A model generated the notes under the pieces. The model was given only the letters and a program-made list of their open reading frames with translations, was not told the DNA's origin and searched no databases. Below, piece by piece: positions 38,044 through 47,511 of a DNA stretch of 47,610 nucleotides. Source of the stretch: Gammaproteobacteria bacterium (GTDB lineage Bacteria; Pseudomonadota; Gammaproteobacteria; Pseudomonadales; PIVM01); the NCBI GenBank assembly GCA_003353945.1, contig PIVM01000029.1, positions 1 through 47,610 of the forward strand, in the 5' to 3' direction. The stretch's first letter is position 1. The number at the start of each line of letters is the position of its first letter. The position numbers and the translations under genes are program-made.

Positions 38044-39090
38044 ATGTCTCCGTTTGAGTCACCGCCCGATTTACGTGCCTACCCCGATTTAATGAAGTCC
38101 TGCCAATCCATTGCCGATCTGGTAGGCAGAGTCTGCAAAGTACCGGCAACTCTAGTTATGAGGAAAAATACCGACACCATTGAGGTTCTGGTTTCGTCCA
38201 ATCACCCTGATAACCCCTACCATTCGGGTGAAAGTGAAAGCCTTAACAATGAGCTTTATTGTGCAGCGGTGATGAACAGCCAACAGCCCTTGCTTGTGAC
38301 TGATGCCCTAAGCGACCCCGACTGGGATCATAATCCTGATATTCAGCTGGGTATGATTTCCTATTATGGCGTACCTGTGAACTGGCCAGATGGTTCACCG
38401 TTTGGCACATTCTGCGTACTTGATCGAAAAAAAAGCCTTCTGCGTGCTAACGAACAAAAACTGGTTAACGAATTTGCTGGAATCATTGAAAACCTATTGC
38501 AGCTGGCCATCACGCAGGAGGAATTACGTCGGCTTGCCGAATATGACGCCCTGACACACATCTACAGCCGCCGAGCTTTACTGCATCGACTCGAGCAGGA
38601 ATTTGATCGTACTCAGCGCTACCACAACGAACTCTCAATCATTTATCTGGATGTGGATCACTTTAAAAAAATCAATGATCAATATGGCCACGGTGTCGGC
38701 GATCACGTTTTGCAAACGTTGGTTGATACGCTTAAAAATATGCTGCGCCAAGCAGATTTTATGGGACGACTGGGCGGTGAGGAGTTTATCGTCTGCTTGC
38801 CAGAGACTGGTCTGGATGGCGCTATTATGCAGGCAGAGCGTTCGCGAGCAAAAATTAACCAGCTGCATATCCATCATGAAAATCAAACCCTGCAACTGAG
38901 CGTAAGTTTTGGTGTTAGTCAGTTGTGCAGTGATGATGATTCCATTGAAAAACTAATTAATAGGGGGGACAAAGCGCTATACGATGCTAAACGAGCAGGC
39001 CGCAATTGTGTGGTTGCTCTGCCAATAGCGCAGCCCCAATCAAGAGTAAATCTTAGCGCAGAGGTAACCCAGGGTACCTATCGGACTTAA
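38044..39090 (+). CDS. GAF-GGDEF diguanylate cyclase
   Basis: The 348-residue soluble protein has an N-terminal GAF domain (about 15-165) and a GGDEF domain. The active site is GGEEF at 244-248 within MGRLGGEEFIVCLPE, and the product-inhibition site RxxD is Arg235-Asp238, five residues before it, so an active, feedback-controlled cyclase making c-di-GMP is expected. The start at 38044 (MSPFESPPDL) has AGAGG 8 nt upstream; an ATG six codons earlier does not. The GAF ligand is unknown. Confidence 0.93.
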   Translation: MSPFESPPDLRAYPDLMKSCQSIADLVGRVCKVPATLVMRKNTDTIEVLVSSNHPDNPYHSGESESLNNELYCAAVMNSQQPLLVTDALSDPDWDHNPDIQLGMISYYGVPVNWPDGSPFGTFCVLDRKKSLLRANEQKLVNEFAGIIENLLQLAITQEELRRLAEYDALTHIYSRRALLHRLEQEFDRTQRYHNELSIIYLDVDHFKKINDQYGHGVGDHVLQTLVDTLKNMLRQADFMGRLGGEEFIVCLPETGLDGAIMQAERSRAKINQLHIHHENQTLQLSVSFGVSQLCSDDDSIEKLINRGDKALYDAKRAGRNCVVALPIAQPQSRVNLSAEVTQGTYRT

Positions 39091-39318
39091 AAACGAAACC
39101 AGACTCTTTTCCCTAAAATATGCAAAATATTGGATGATAAAAATGGCGGACAGTCCTCGATACCCGATCCTAGTCCGCATTACTCACTTGCATGGCTGCA
39201 TGTTCCTGGTAAAACTGTATGCAAGCATCAACATCTCTCACATGCAATGCAATATGCGTCAGTGTCACTTTCATACACAATCCAGCAATGTAAAATGCAA
39301 TCAACTCTCAGAAAAAAA

Positions 39319-39813
39319 TCATGAATCCCTGAGATTGCCGATGACATTACCACTGATCTTTCCATGATTGATGTTCTTGAGCAGATCACAGTAATGCGGG
39401 TTATCCATTTTCACCAGGGTTTCATGGTCGCCTGCCTCGATATACACCGAGTTAGTCATGAGTAAGTGATCATCCACCACCATGTCCATACCATAAGCCT
39501 CGCCCAGAGCCGGAATAGCGCCAGTTTCACAATCGGCAAACAGTGACTCAAGCTCTTTTTCTGAAACAATTTTATATTGTCCGCCTTGTAAACGGTTTAA
39601 GGCCCCATACTGCAATTTTCTACACGATGGCAGCACGGCCATAAGGTATTGGCTGTTTTCATCTCGCAGGATAACTGCTTTTGATACTTGCTCACTGGGA
39701 AGATGAGCAGACGAAGCAGTATTAAATGACGAATCACTATGATGATGTTGTAACAACTCATATTCTACATTGTGATCATTTAGATATTCTTTTAAAGTGA
39801 GTGCAATAGCCAT
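39319..39813 (-). CDS. YbaK/ProX-type aminoacyl-tRNA deacylase
   Basis: The 164-residue single-domain protein has the YbaK fold features SKAVILRDENSQYLMAVLPS, with the conserved Lys, and GAIPALGEAYGMDMVVD. Family members hydrolyse misacylated tRNAs such as Ala- or Cys-tRNA(Pro). The subclass is uncertain. GGAG lies 8 nt before ATG. It is convergent with the diguanylate cyclase gene, with no clear terminator between. Confidence 0.85.
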   Translation of the reverse strand: MAIALTLKEYLNDHNVEYELLQHHHSDSSFNTASSAHLPSEQVSKAVILRDENSQYLMAVLPSCRKLQYGALNRLQGGQYKIVSEKELESLFADCETGAIPALGEAYGMDMVVDDHLLMTNSVYIEAGDHETLVKMDNPHYCDLLKNINHGKISGNVIGNLRDS

Positions 39814-40333
39814 AATATAGCTCCGATTGTAATTGTTTTATTGATAACGCCCGCTATTCATTTTCTACCCATCATCTATATCTACAGTGTTCGTTTGATA
39901 GATAATTCGGTAGCGTTCATATTCTGTCCGTCCCTCACGATACTGATTAGATTTTAGAGTTTTACCCATTGAATAGTCATATTCTGGGCGCATTTTTGGT
40001 AGTTTAAAGCTAATTGGAAAAATAGCGATATCATTTCTAACGATATACATATGTCCTTTATCTATTAGACATGTCGCTGCGGACTTTTTACGTAGCTTAT
40101 ACGCTTCCGCATACATTATGCCCGTCAACAGGAGAAAATCAGAATCTTATTGATGAGAGAGCAGAGGGACGCCGCCTGTCAGGCTTTTCGACAGTGCATT
40201 TTACTATTGAAGGGCCTTTTGGCGAACGTCACTCTCTAAGACTTTCAGATAAAGCCTGTGTAGGATATTAGCTACAACAATTTCTATATTCACTATGTAC
40301 TGGCGCAGTGTTATAGCCATCAGGCAGGACAAG
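39814..40333. other. Region with only weak coding candidates
   Basis: A minus-strand reading of 39865-40116, opening MYAEAYKLRKKSAA, is open for 83 residues but lacks a ribosome-binding site and any recognisable motif. I do not call it a gene with confidence. No RNA or repeat is seen here. Confidence 0.4.
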
Positions 40334-40735
40334 CTAAAGATTTATCTTTTTTCGAAAGACTTGCTTCAGTTTATCTATATTACTTTCCGTTTTTTGGCTG
40401 AGTATCAGCTTCTTGCGCAATTTCTCTTTTAGTATCGGGTCTTCACCGTTGAGACGCTCATCTTCCTGCAGCTCCCGCTCACCCGAGAAGTTAAAGTCAA
40501 AATCTTGCGTATGTTTAGCTTCTTCAAATTGCCTAAGTGTCTGCGGCCCTTTGAAATGTGAGTTAATAATCCAAGAACAAACGTATACCCTTTCGTCCTT
40601 TATTCGGCTGACCACAATACCCTCAATAAAGGGAGGGGGGCTACCCACGCAATCATCCTCACAGGGATTCAATGGGATGTTCTGGTTAACGCCATAGCTG
40701 CCTATATCAAGATCCATAGTTTGTCTAGTTTGCAT
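40334..40735 (-). CDS. Hypothetical soluble protein
   Basis: The 133-residue product starts MQTRQTMDLDIGSYGVNQN, with GGAGG 7 nt before the ATG at 40733-40735. It contains NPCEDDCVGSPPPF, a hydrophobic core VYVCSWIIN, and a charged, probably helical C-terminus rich in Lys and Glu. I do not recognise a family. The good ribosome-binding site and the patterned N-terminus support a real gene. Confidence 0.6.
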   Translation of the reverse strand: MQTRQTMDLDIGSYGVNQNIPLNPCEDDCVGSPPPFIEGIVVSRIKDERVYVCSWIINSHFKGPQTLRQFEEAKHTQDFDFNFSGERELQEDERLNGEDPILKEKLRKKLILSQKTESNIDKLKQVFRKKINL

Positions 40736-41090
40736 AGCAGTACCTCCAGTTAGAAGTTGTTTCACAACGCAGATCAAGCCTCAGCTTTATCTATTTTCGA
40801 CCCGCACTCTGCAACTCGTAAACACGATGCTTTCATTATGAAAGTTAAAAACTCTATAGATTCCTTCAGAGACTTCATCTTTCGTTAAAGCATAATTCTA
40901 TCTGTGAGTGTAGTTGCTGAAAAGCCTATTATGCCGTAGGTTTATGTGGCTTTAGCCTAAAGATGAATTTGAGCGGTAAATGTAAGCTCAATATAATATA
41001 TGCCTTCCGTTAATGGCCTAATTACTCCAGCGAAGCAAGCTGATTATTTGCAACTATACTGATGCAAAAGCCCAACGATAAGGAAGGCGT
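40736..41090. other. Intergenic region between divergent genes
   Basis: AT-rich; a plus-strand TATACT (41055-41060) could be the -10 for the nfeD remnant, without a clear -35. Nothing else is seen. Confidence 0.45.
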
Positions 41091-41550
41091 ATGGGATCTT
41101 ATTGGCGCAAATTATTACTTCTCTTCCTGCTGGTCACCGTCCACCCCTCTGGACAGGCAGCAGGATCTGTTTGGGTGCTTGATATCAAAGGCGCCATCGG
41201 ACCAGCCGTTGCAGACTATGTGTTGCGTGGTATAGCGGATGCCCACCATCAGAGCGCCCCCTTTGTCATCCTGCGCATGGCTACGCCTGGCGGATTGGAT
41301 AAGGCCATGCGCCAAGCAAGCAGAAGCGGAACGGGGACGTCGTGCCAAAGTCATTCACGCAGAAGGTGAATTTGAGGCATCGGAAAAGCTACTCAGTGCC
41401 GCGAATATCCTGGCTAAACAAACACAGGCTTTACAGTTGAGATATTTGCAAACATTAACTGAAATCGCTGGGGACAAAAACTCTACAATTGTTTTTCCAC
41501 TCCCCATGGATCTGCTGACAACTCTAAAGAACCTAAAAGGGGATACCTAG
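41091..41550 (+). pseudogene. nfeD-slipin operon remnant: deletion fusion
   Basis: The first 75 codons from ATG 41091 are the N-terminus of an NfeD-type membrane-bound ClpP-class protease: a signal peptide, then VWVLDIKGAIGPAVADYVLRG and [12 protein letters not shown]. From about 41310 the reading jumps to another frame and matches the C-terminus of a slipin (SPFH/stomatin) protein: [20 protein letters not shown], then [12 protein letters not shown]. The two genes are normally adjacent; here the end of one and most of the other, about 2 kb by family sizes, are missing. Shine-Dalgarno AGGAAGG is intact. The frame read from 41091 stops at 41369, so no fusion protein is made. Confidence 0.85.
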
Positions 41551-42166
41551 TTAGCGTCCGGCAATGGCCACACTACTGCGTCAACATTTGGGCAGGAATT
41601 ATAGACCATTGAATTTGTAAGGACTAAAAAATTATTTTTTTAGCTAATCTGATCCGCTCTAACAAGATGAATACTCTAACCTTCTCTACCTGCTCCAGTC
41701 AGAGACTAATCCGTTGGCGTGATTTTTCTGGTCAATGACAATTACAGCTCACGTATCTGTTCGACCATGTAAATACAATTGCAACACTCTGTCTGTTTTT
41801 TCTGAAAATCCATATTGTCAATATTGTTATATTCATTTTTATCATCATTGGTTTTTTTTGAGAAGATAATTCATATATAAAATAACTCTGCGACAGGTGC
41901 GCTCTTTACGTTGAAGGTCGTTATGTTGAAGAGCGTTAAGTTCCGGCAAATATTGTTTCTTATGTTTTTAAAATCTATTAATCATTAATGTTTAGTTGAC
42001 GTTGAGAATAATAAATTTTTTAGCGGGTGTGTCGCTATAAAACCGTAATAATAAAAAAGGCGAATATTTGTAACTGGCCTTATCAATCGACACTATTCTG
42101 TGACGATACTTGCTATAATATGCATATGTTTTACATCTACAGATGTATTACGCGAGGAGTATTATT
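41551..42166. other. AT-rich gap before the 1-Cys peroxiredoxin
   Basis: No gene is supported in these 616 bp. The last 60 bp hold the extended -10 promoter of the peroxiredoxin. Confidence 0.5.
42111..42119 (+). promoter_or_regulatory. Extended -10 promoter of the 1-Cys peroxiredoxin
   Basis: TGCTATAAT is a consensus extended -10 element; no good -35 is present, which is common for activator-dependent promoters. A sequence ending CTAT at 42082-42096 weakly resembles an OxyR half-site. Confidence 0.6.
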
Positions 42167-42826
42167 ATGACAATTCGAATAGGTTCAAAAGCGCCTAACT
42201 TTAAGGCTAAAACAACGCAGGGTACTATCGCCTTCCATGACTGGATTGGTGATGGCTGGGCAATACTTTTTTCTCACCCGAAGGATTTTACGCCGGTTTG
42301 TACGACTGAGCTTGGGTACATGGCTGCACTGCAGCCAGAGTTTACAAAACGAAACTGCAAAATAATTGGTCTTAGTGTCGATCCTGTCAGTGATCATAAA
42401 AAATGGGTAAAGGATATTGAGGAAACACAGGGACACATGCCGACGTTTCCGCTAATAGGTGACCATAATCTTGCTGTGGCTAAGCTCTATGATATGTTGC
42501 CGGAGGATGCGGGCGACCGCTCCGAAGGGCGAACGGCTACAAGCAATGCGACCGTACGCACTGTCTTTATTATCGGCCCTGATAAGCGGATTAAACTAAT
42601 GCTAAGTTACCCTATGAGTACAGGGCGAAATTTTGATGAGGTGTTACGCGTCTTGGACTCCGTCCAGTTGACTGCTGACTATCAAGTTGCTACACCGGTT
42701 AACTGGAAGCAAGGTGACGATGTTATTATTGTGCCTTCGATATCGGATGATGAGGCTAGGTTAACATTTCCTGACGGTTGGAATGCACCGAAACCTTATT
42801 TGCGGATAGTCCCTCAGCCCCATTAA
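42167..42826 (+). CDS. 1-Cys peroxiredoxin (Prx6 type)
   Basis: The 219-residue protein reduces peroxides through Cys45 in PKDFTPVCTTE; the Prx6 class is supported by the conserved long C-terminal part with TPVNWKQGDDVIIVPS and by the absence of a resolving Cys in the usual place. Start 42167 (MTIRIGSKAP) has GAGGAG 7 nt upstream; an earlier in-frame ATG at 42143 lies before this site. fumC follows on the same strand after 337 bp. Confidence 0.95.
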   Translation: MTIRIGSKAPNFKAKTTQGTIAFHDWIGDGWAILFSHPKDFTPVCTTELGYMAALQPEFTKRNCKIIGLSVDPVSDHKKWVKDIEETQGHMPTFPLIGDHNLAVAKLYDMLPEDAGDRSEGRTATSNATVRTVFIIGPDKRIKLMLSYPMSTGRNFDEVLRVLDSVQLTADYQVATPVNWKQGDDVIIVPSISDDEARLTFPDGWNAPKPYLRIVPQPH

Positions 42827-43163
42827 CCATACTATATATCTGCTGAAGCCGATTGGGTTTTAGCTATACAGCGCAACACCAGTGAAGAGACCACTGCATT
42901 GAGCCACAGGGGTCTCGGGCTAAAACCCGACTGTCCATAAACGGTTTTATATGTTTCGAGCCATACCTGTTTGTTGGACGCGGAATGCAAGCAAACCGTC
43001 AATTATTCAAATTCTTCAATATGCTGACGTTACTATTGTAAAACATGCTGGATAAGCAAATAATTAACGCGACAATACGGATTATATTGGTCCTGATAGC
43101 GATAATATTAAGCCGCTCAAGTTTGCCTATTCAATATGTATTCAGTCTATATTAGGAGGATGC
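42827..43163. other. Gap between peroxiredoxin and fumC with nested inverted repeats
   Basis: Outer arms TTGGGTTTTAGC (42853-42864) and GCTAAAACCCGA (42919-42930) pair with one wobble; inner arms GAGACC (42887-42892) and GGTCTC (42911-42916) are perfect. There is no U run, so it is not a normal terminator. Nothing else is recognised before the fumC Shine-Dalgarno. Confidence 0.6.
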
Positions 43164-44549
43164 ATGATGTCTACATTCAGGATTGAGAGAGATAGTTTCG
43201 GTAGAATTGATATTCCAAGTCAAGCACTCTATGCAGCTCAGACTCAGCGTGCTATTAATAATTTTTCCATTAGTGATTTGACGATGCCGCAGGAGTTTAT
43301 AATCGCCTTGGCACAGATTAAGCAGTCTGCAGCGAAGGTTAATGCTTATCTTGGACTTCTGGATAAGAATATTGCAAATGCTATTGAGAATGCATGCAAA
43401 GAAATTGTTGCGGGTAAGTACATGGATCACTTTCCCGTGGACGTGTTTCAAACTGGATCTGGCACCAGCACCAATATGAACGCTAACGAAGTAATTGCCA
43501 CTCTTGCAAGCAGATCATCTGGACAACTTGTCCACCCCAATGATCATGTCAATATGGGACAGAGCAGCAATGACGTAATCCCTACGGCTATTCACTTAAG
43601 CGCAGCGACATTGCTGAGCGTAGAACTGGTGCCTGCACTCACACATTTGCAGGCAGTGATTAATGAAAAATCCAACTCTGTTGATGGCTATGTAAAGACC
43701 GGCCGAACACATCTGATGGACGCCATGCCAGTACGCATGAGTCAGGAACTAGATGGTTGGGGCGCACAAATAGAACAAAGCATTCAATCGCTGGAATCAC
43801 ACCGTTCTCGATTGCATAAGTTGGCTCAGGGAGGTACAGCTGTGGGTACCGGAATCAATACAGCGAGACAATTTGCTGGTTTATTTTCCTCTGAATTGAG
43901 TCGGATTACGGGGCTGGAATTACTGCCCTGCGACAACTTCTTCGCGGCTCTTGGCAGTCAGGACACTGCAGTTGCACTTTCCGGTTTGCTTAAAGCTGTT
44001 GCAGTCAGCTTAATGAAAATTGCCAACGATCTCCGTTGGATGAACTCAGGACCTTTGGCTGGACTTGGAGAGATTGAGCTGCAGGCTTTACAACCCGGAT
44101 CATCCATTATGCCGGGAAAGGTAAATCCCGTTATTCCCGAAGCGGTCGCCATGGCTTCTGCTCAAGTGATCGGCAATGACGCCACCATTACTGTTGCAGG
44201 GCAATCGGGAAATTTTGAGCTAAATGTGATGCTTCCTGTGATTGCTTTCAATCTGATACAAAGCCTGCAATTGCTAACCAATAGTGCCCGATCGATCGCA
44301 GATAACGCGATAGCCACATTTGTTGTGAAAGAGAGCAATCTGGAGTCTGCCCTAGCGCGTAATCCGATACTGGTTACGGCTTTAACTCCGATCATCGGTT
44401 ACCAAAAAGCCGCAGAGATTGCGAAGCTGGCCTATTCCACAGGAAGACCAATTCTGGATGTCGCAGCCGAAGAAACACAGATCGATCGTAAGGAATTGCG
44501 TCGTCTGTTAAATCCTGCAGCATTAACAAAGGGTGGATTGAAAGTTTAG
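43164..44549 (+). CDS. fumC: Class II fumarase
   Basis: This iron-free enzyme interconverts fumarate and malate. The 461 residues show SGTSTNMNANEV, NMGQSSNDVIPTAIH, the TGRTHLMDAMP segment and the signature GSSIMPGKVNPV, with catalytic Ser near 313. AGGAGG lies directly upstream; ATG codons at 43164 and 43167 both fit. Aspartase is excluded by the FumC-type signature and C-terminus. FumC resists superoxide, which fits the peroxiredoxin neighbour. Confidence 0.96.
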   Translation: MMSTFRIERDSFGRIDIPSQALYAAQTQRAINNFSISDLTMPQEFIIALAQIKQSAAKVNAYLGLLDKNIANAIENACKEIVAGKYMDHFPVDVFQTGSGTSTNMNANEVIATLASRSSGQLVHPNDHVNMGQSSNDVIPTAIHLSAATLLSVELVPALTHLQAVINEKSNSVDGYVKTGRTHLMDAMPVRMSQELDGWGAQIEQSIQSLESHRSRLHKLAQGGTAVGTGINTARQFAGLFSSELSRITGLELLPCDNFFAALGSQDTAVALSGLLKAVAVSLMKIANDLRWMNSGPLAGLGEIELQALQPGSSIMPGKVNPVIPEAVAMASAQVIGNDATITVAGQSGNFELNVMLPVIAFNLIQSLQLLTNSARSIADNAIATFVVKESNLESALARNPILVTALTPIIGYQKAAEIAKLAYSTGRPILDVAAEETQIDRKELRRLLNPAALTKGGLKV

Positions 44550-44921
44550 ATCAGCGAAAGAAAAAAGAGATACCGTGTCAGCATATCGAAATGCGCCAAC
44601 TCTTTCTCGATTTACTACCTGGTTATGAAACATCTGGATATGAAATAGTCTCCGCAAAAACATCACAAAATATGCCAATCAAGGCTTGGTGGTTCAGTGA
44701 TGTCCAGTTCATAGACATATCAGACATGCAGGCGACTTACACACTCTCTACGCTTGCGGTCCGTGCGGAAGAAACTCCAATACGTGAAGGCATGCCAAGA
44801 TTCAGTTGTGCATAGCAACATAGGCAAACAGCGTCTATAGTTGATAAAACATCAATGATTTATACACGATCCACTTATATCAATTCGCTGGATACACTGC
44901 AAAGGGAATGGAGAGACAGGC
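44550..44921. other. Gap between fumC and the HD-GYP gene, weak coding candidate only
   Basis: A reading of 44591-44815, opening MRQLFLDLLPGYETSGYE, is open for 74 residues but has no clear ribosome-binding site or known motif. TTGATAAAACATCAA near 44841 looks like an FNR box but has five rather than four central bases. Confidence 0.4.
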
Positions 44922-46154
44922 ATGGAAAACCACTCTGTTGCTATTAAAATCAAAAATTTAAAAGTGGGAATGTGTGTTGTTTCTCTGGATCGTCCCTGGT
45001 TGGAGACTCCCTTTTTGCTTCAAGGTTTTTCAATCACCGATGAAAATCAAATTGAAGAGCTGGATCGTTATTGCAAATATGTGTATATAGAGAAGGACAC
45101 TGTTCCAACTGATTATATAGTTGCTCGTACGACAATAAAGCCTGAAATCAAGGTCAAAAAACTCGACGAGATTTTACCACAGAAGAAAACTGGACGATAT
45201 GAAGACAAAATTTCGATCAAGGATGAGATGGAATCGGCAAAAATTGTTCAGCATGATCTAGAGTCGACAGTCAGCAATCTTTACGACACCCTTCAATCAG
45301 GCAATGAAATCCAAGTCGCCCACATTAAGTCATCAGTCAATCCGATGATAGACAGCGTGATTCGCAATCCTGATGCGATGATCTGGTTAGCCCGGCTCAA
45401 ACAAAAAGACAACTACACATACCGCCATGCCATTGGCTCGTCTATTTGGGCTACAGCATTAGGTCGGCAGTTAGGGCTTCCAAAATCCGACTTACGGCTA
45501 TTAGCTGTAGGATCTCTTTTATGTGATATTGGCAAAGCAAATGTCCCGCAGGAACTGTTAACCAAACCGAGCAGGTTAAGTGAAAAGGAGTTTGTTGAGA
45601 TACGCAAGCATGTGCAGTATGGGCTTGATTTATTAAAGAGGAGTAAGGGCGTACATGACCAGATCTTTTCCATCGTTGCATACCATCATGAGCGACATCA
45701 GGGGCAGGGTTATCCAAAAGGGTTCTCTGGTGATCAAATTCCGGTATTTGCCCGAATAGCCGCTATTGCAGATTGTTATGATGCAATTACCAGTCATCGA
45801 TACTATGCGAAAGCACTTAGCTCTTCATTAGCAGTTAAAAAACTGTACGAATGGCGTGATGTTGAATTTCAAGCTGAACTCGTGGAGGAGTTCATCCAGG
45901 CGATAGGAATCTACCCCGCAGGAACATTGGTTGAGTTAAGCAATAAAGAAGTGGCGGTAGTGATTGCAGAGGGGCGTCGACGCCGTTTGAAGCCTACGGT
46001 TATGTGCTTATTAGACAAGCATAAAAAAACCAAACGGGAGATGTCAGTAATCGATTTAATGCAGCATGAGATCGATCACGGTGAGTCGCTATGTATAGAT
46101 CACGCGCTGGAACCTGGTGCGCATGGCATCGACCCTGAAGAACTTTATCTGTGA
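44922..46154 (+). CDS. DUF3391 / HD-GYP domain protein with an altered HD motif
   Basis: The 410-residue protein has an N-terminal DUF3391 domain (IKNLKVGMCVVSLDRPW) and an HD-GYP domain of the c-di-GMP phosphodiesterase class. The first metal His is in YRHAIGSS and the GYP loop is HHERHQGQGYPKGF. The motif that should read HDIGK reads CDIGK: Cys201-Asp202 replaces His-Asp, removing a metal ligand. Activity is therefore doubtful; a binding role is possible. The next gene starts 9 bp after it. Confidence 0.93.
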   Translation: MENHSVAIKIKNLKVGMCVVSLDRPWLETPFLLQGFSITDENQIEELDRYCKYVYIEKDTVPTDYIVARTTIKPEIKVKKLDEILPQKKTGRYEDKISIKDEMESAKIVQHDLESTVSNLYDTLQSGNEIQVAHIKSSVNPMIDSVIRNPDAMIWLARLKQKDNYTYRHAIGSSIWATALGRQLGLPKSDLRLLAVGSLLCDIGKANVPQELLTKPSRLSEKEFVEIRKHVQYGLDLLKRSKGVHDQIFSIVAYHHERHQGQGYPKGFSGDQIPVFARIAAIADCYDAITSHRYYAKALSSSLAVKKLYEWRDVEFQAELVEEFIQAIGIYPAGTLVELSNKEVAVVIAEGRRRRLKPTVMCLLDKHKKTKREMSVIDLMQHEIDHGESLCIDHALEPGAHGIDPEELYL

Positions 46155-46163
46155 ATATTTGAT

Positions 46164-47462
46164 ATGGATTGCGCGCCGACAATTATCCAGCACTCTCGGC
46201 TACTAGAGATTATTGACAAGCATGTTCAGCAATCAGTCTCGCACGACAGAATAGCCGGCTTCATTCTATGTGACATAAAACGTTTCTCTAGCATTAATGA
46301 GATTCATGGTTATGAAGTAGGTGATGCCGTTTTATACCAGATTTACCAACGCCTTGAAGAAATAGTGCGGGCAGATGATTGTATCGCACGTAATGGCGCA
46401 AATGAGTTCGCATTGATTTTACCGTTTCTCGCCAACCCCTTCGTGGCGAATCTCGCGGTACAGAAAGTACTGGCAGCCTTAAATGAACCAATAGAAGTGT
46501 CTGGTAAGTCAATTCGATTACATCCTGTTGCCGGTGTTGGCCTGGCGAATCAAAAAGATCCAGATGCGGAAAATCTATGTCTGATAACTGAAAAGGCACT
46601 GAAAGAAGCAAAAAAAACGAGCAAACCCTTCTGCATATTGCATAGCGATGACAAAGTTCACTCAGCAGATGCTGATATGGAATCCGCATTAGAACAAGCG
46701 ATTGAAAATGACGAACTCGAGCTGTATTGTCAACCCAAAATTGCTATAGACAGTGGAATTGCAGTCTCGTGCGAAATGCTGATACGCTGGAAAAGGGATG
46801 GCGGAGATTACGTATCACCCGGAATTTTTATTCCATTTGCAGAACAGACGGGGCTAATTCAGCCGATTACTCGCTGGACCCTACACAATAGTTTGCGCCA
46901 ACTGAAAAATATGCCGAAAAAATGGGAAAATGTTACTGCTGCAGTCAATATTTCAGGAGCCTGTTTTCAGCAAGATAATTTGGTGGATGAGGTTAATAAT
47001 GCACTAAAAATTTGGTCTGTAGATCCTAAGCGTTTGATTCTTGAAGTGACCGAAACAGTGTTTATGCAGGATCTGGAGAGCACTGGTGCAATCTGCCGTG
47101 CATTGCGTAATGATATCGGTGTGCAGATCTCAATAGATGATTTTGGCACGGGTTTTTCGTCAATGGAATATTTTAAACACATACCGGCAGATGAACTGAA
47201 AATTGACCGCTCCTTTATTTCGGCGATGTATGACGAGAAAAAAGATCGTCATATTGTAGAGATGGTGACTAAGCTAGCACAGGGCTTGGGTTTGCGGGTT
47301 GTTGTAGAAGGCATAGAGGACCACAAAACGCTTGCCCTAGCTGCTGAAATTGGATGCGATTACGCTCAGGGTTATTTTATCTCAGTACCAGTTAGTGAAA
47401 AGGATTTTGTAACCTGGTTGGAAACCTACAGTCGCGCAGTACCTACAAGATACAATACATAA
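46164..47462 (+). CDS. GGDEF-EAL protein: degenerate GGDEF, apparently intact EAL
   Basis: The 432 residues have a GGDEF-fold domain whose signature is degenerate (ARNGANEFALIL) and an EAL domain. EAL itself reads EML, with the key Glu204 kept; NIS, LEVTET, Asp325-Asp326 in DDFGTGFSS, LKIDRSF and VVEGIED are all present, so c-di-GMP phosphodiesterase activity is likely. No sensory or membrane region precedes the GGDEF domain. The tight spacing suggests translation coupled with the HD-GYP gene. Confidence 0.93.
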   Translation: MDCAPTIIQHSRLLEIIDKHVQQSVSHDRIAGFILCDIKRFSSINEIHGYEVGDAVLYQIYQRLEEIVRADDCIARNGANEFALILPFLANPFVANLAVQKVLAALNEPIEVSGKSIRLHPVAGVGLANQKDPDAENLCLITEKALKEAKKTSKPFCILHSDDKVHSADADMESALEQAIENDELELYCQPKIAIDSGIAVSCEMLIRWKRDGGDYVSPGIFIPFAEQTGLIQPITRWTLHNSLRQLKNMPKKWENVTAAVNISGACFQQDNLVDEVNNALKIWSVDPKRLILEVTETVFMQDLESTGAICRALRNDIGVQISIDDFGTGFSSMEYFKHIPADELKIDRSFISAMYDEKKDRHIVEMVTKLAQGLGLRVVVEGIEDHKTLALAAEIGCDYAQGYFISVPVSEKDFVTWLETYSRAVPTRYNT

Positions 47463-47511
47463 TCTGACACATCTTCTTGAAAAGTAGAGTTACTTAGACA
47501 TCATGTATTGA

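Noticed and set aside
40071-40271. Possible small plus-strand gene
   Set aside because: No ribosome-binding site, no motif, and it overlaps another weak candidate.
44841-44855. FNR/ANR box before the HD-GYP gene
   Set aside because: The half-sites are separated by five bases instead of four, which breaks the recognition geometry.
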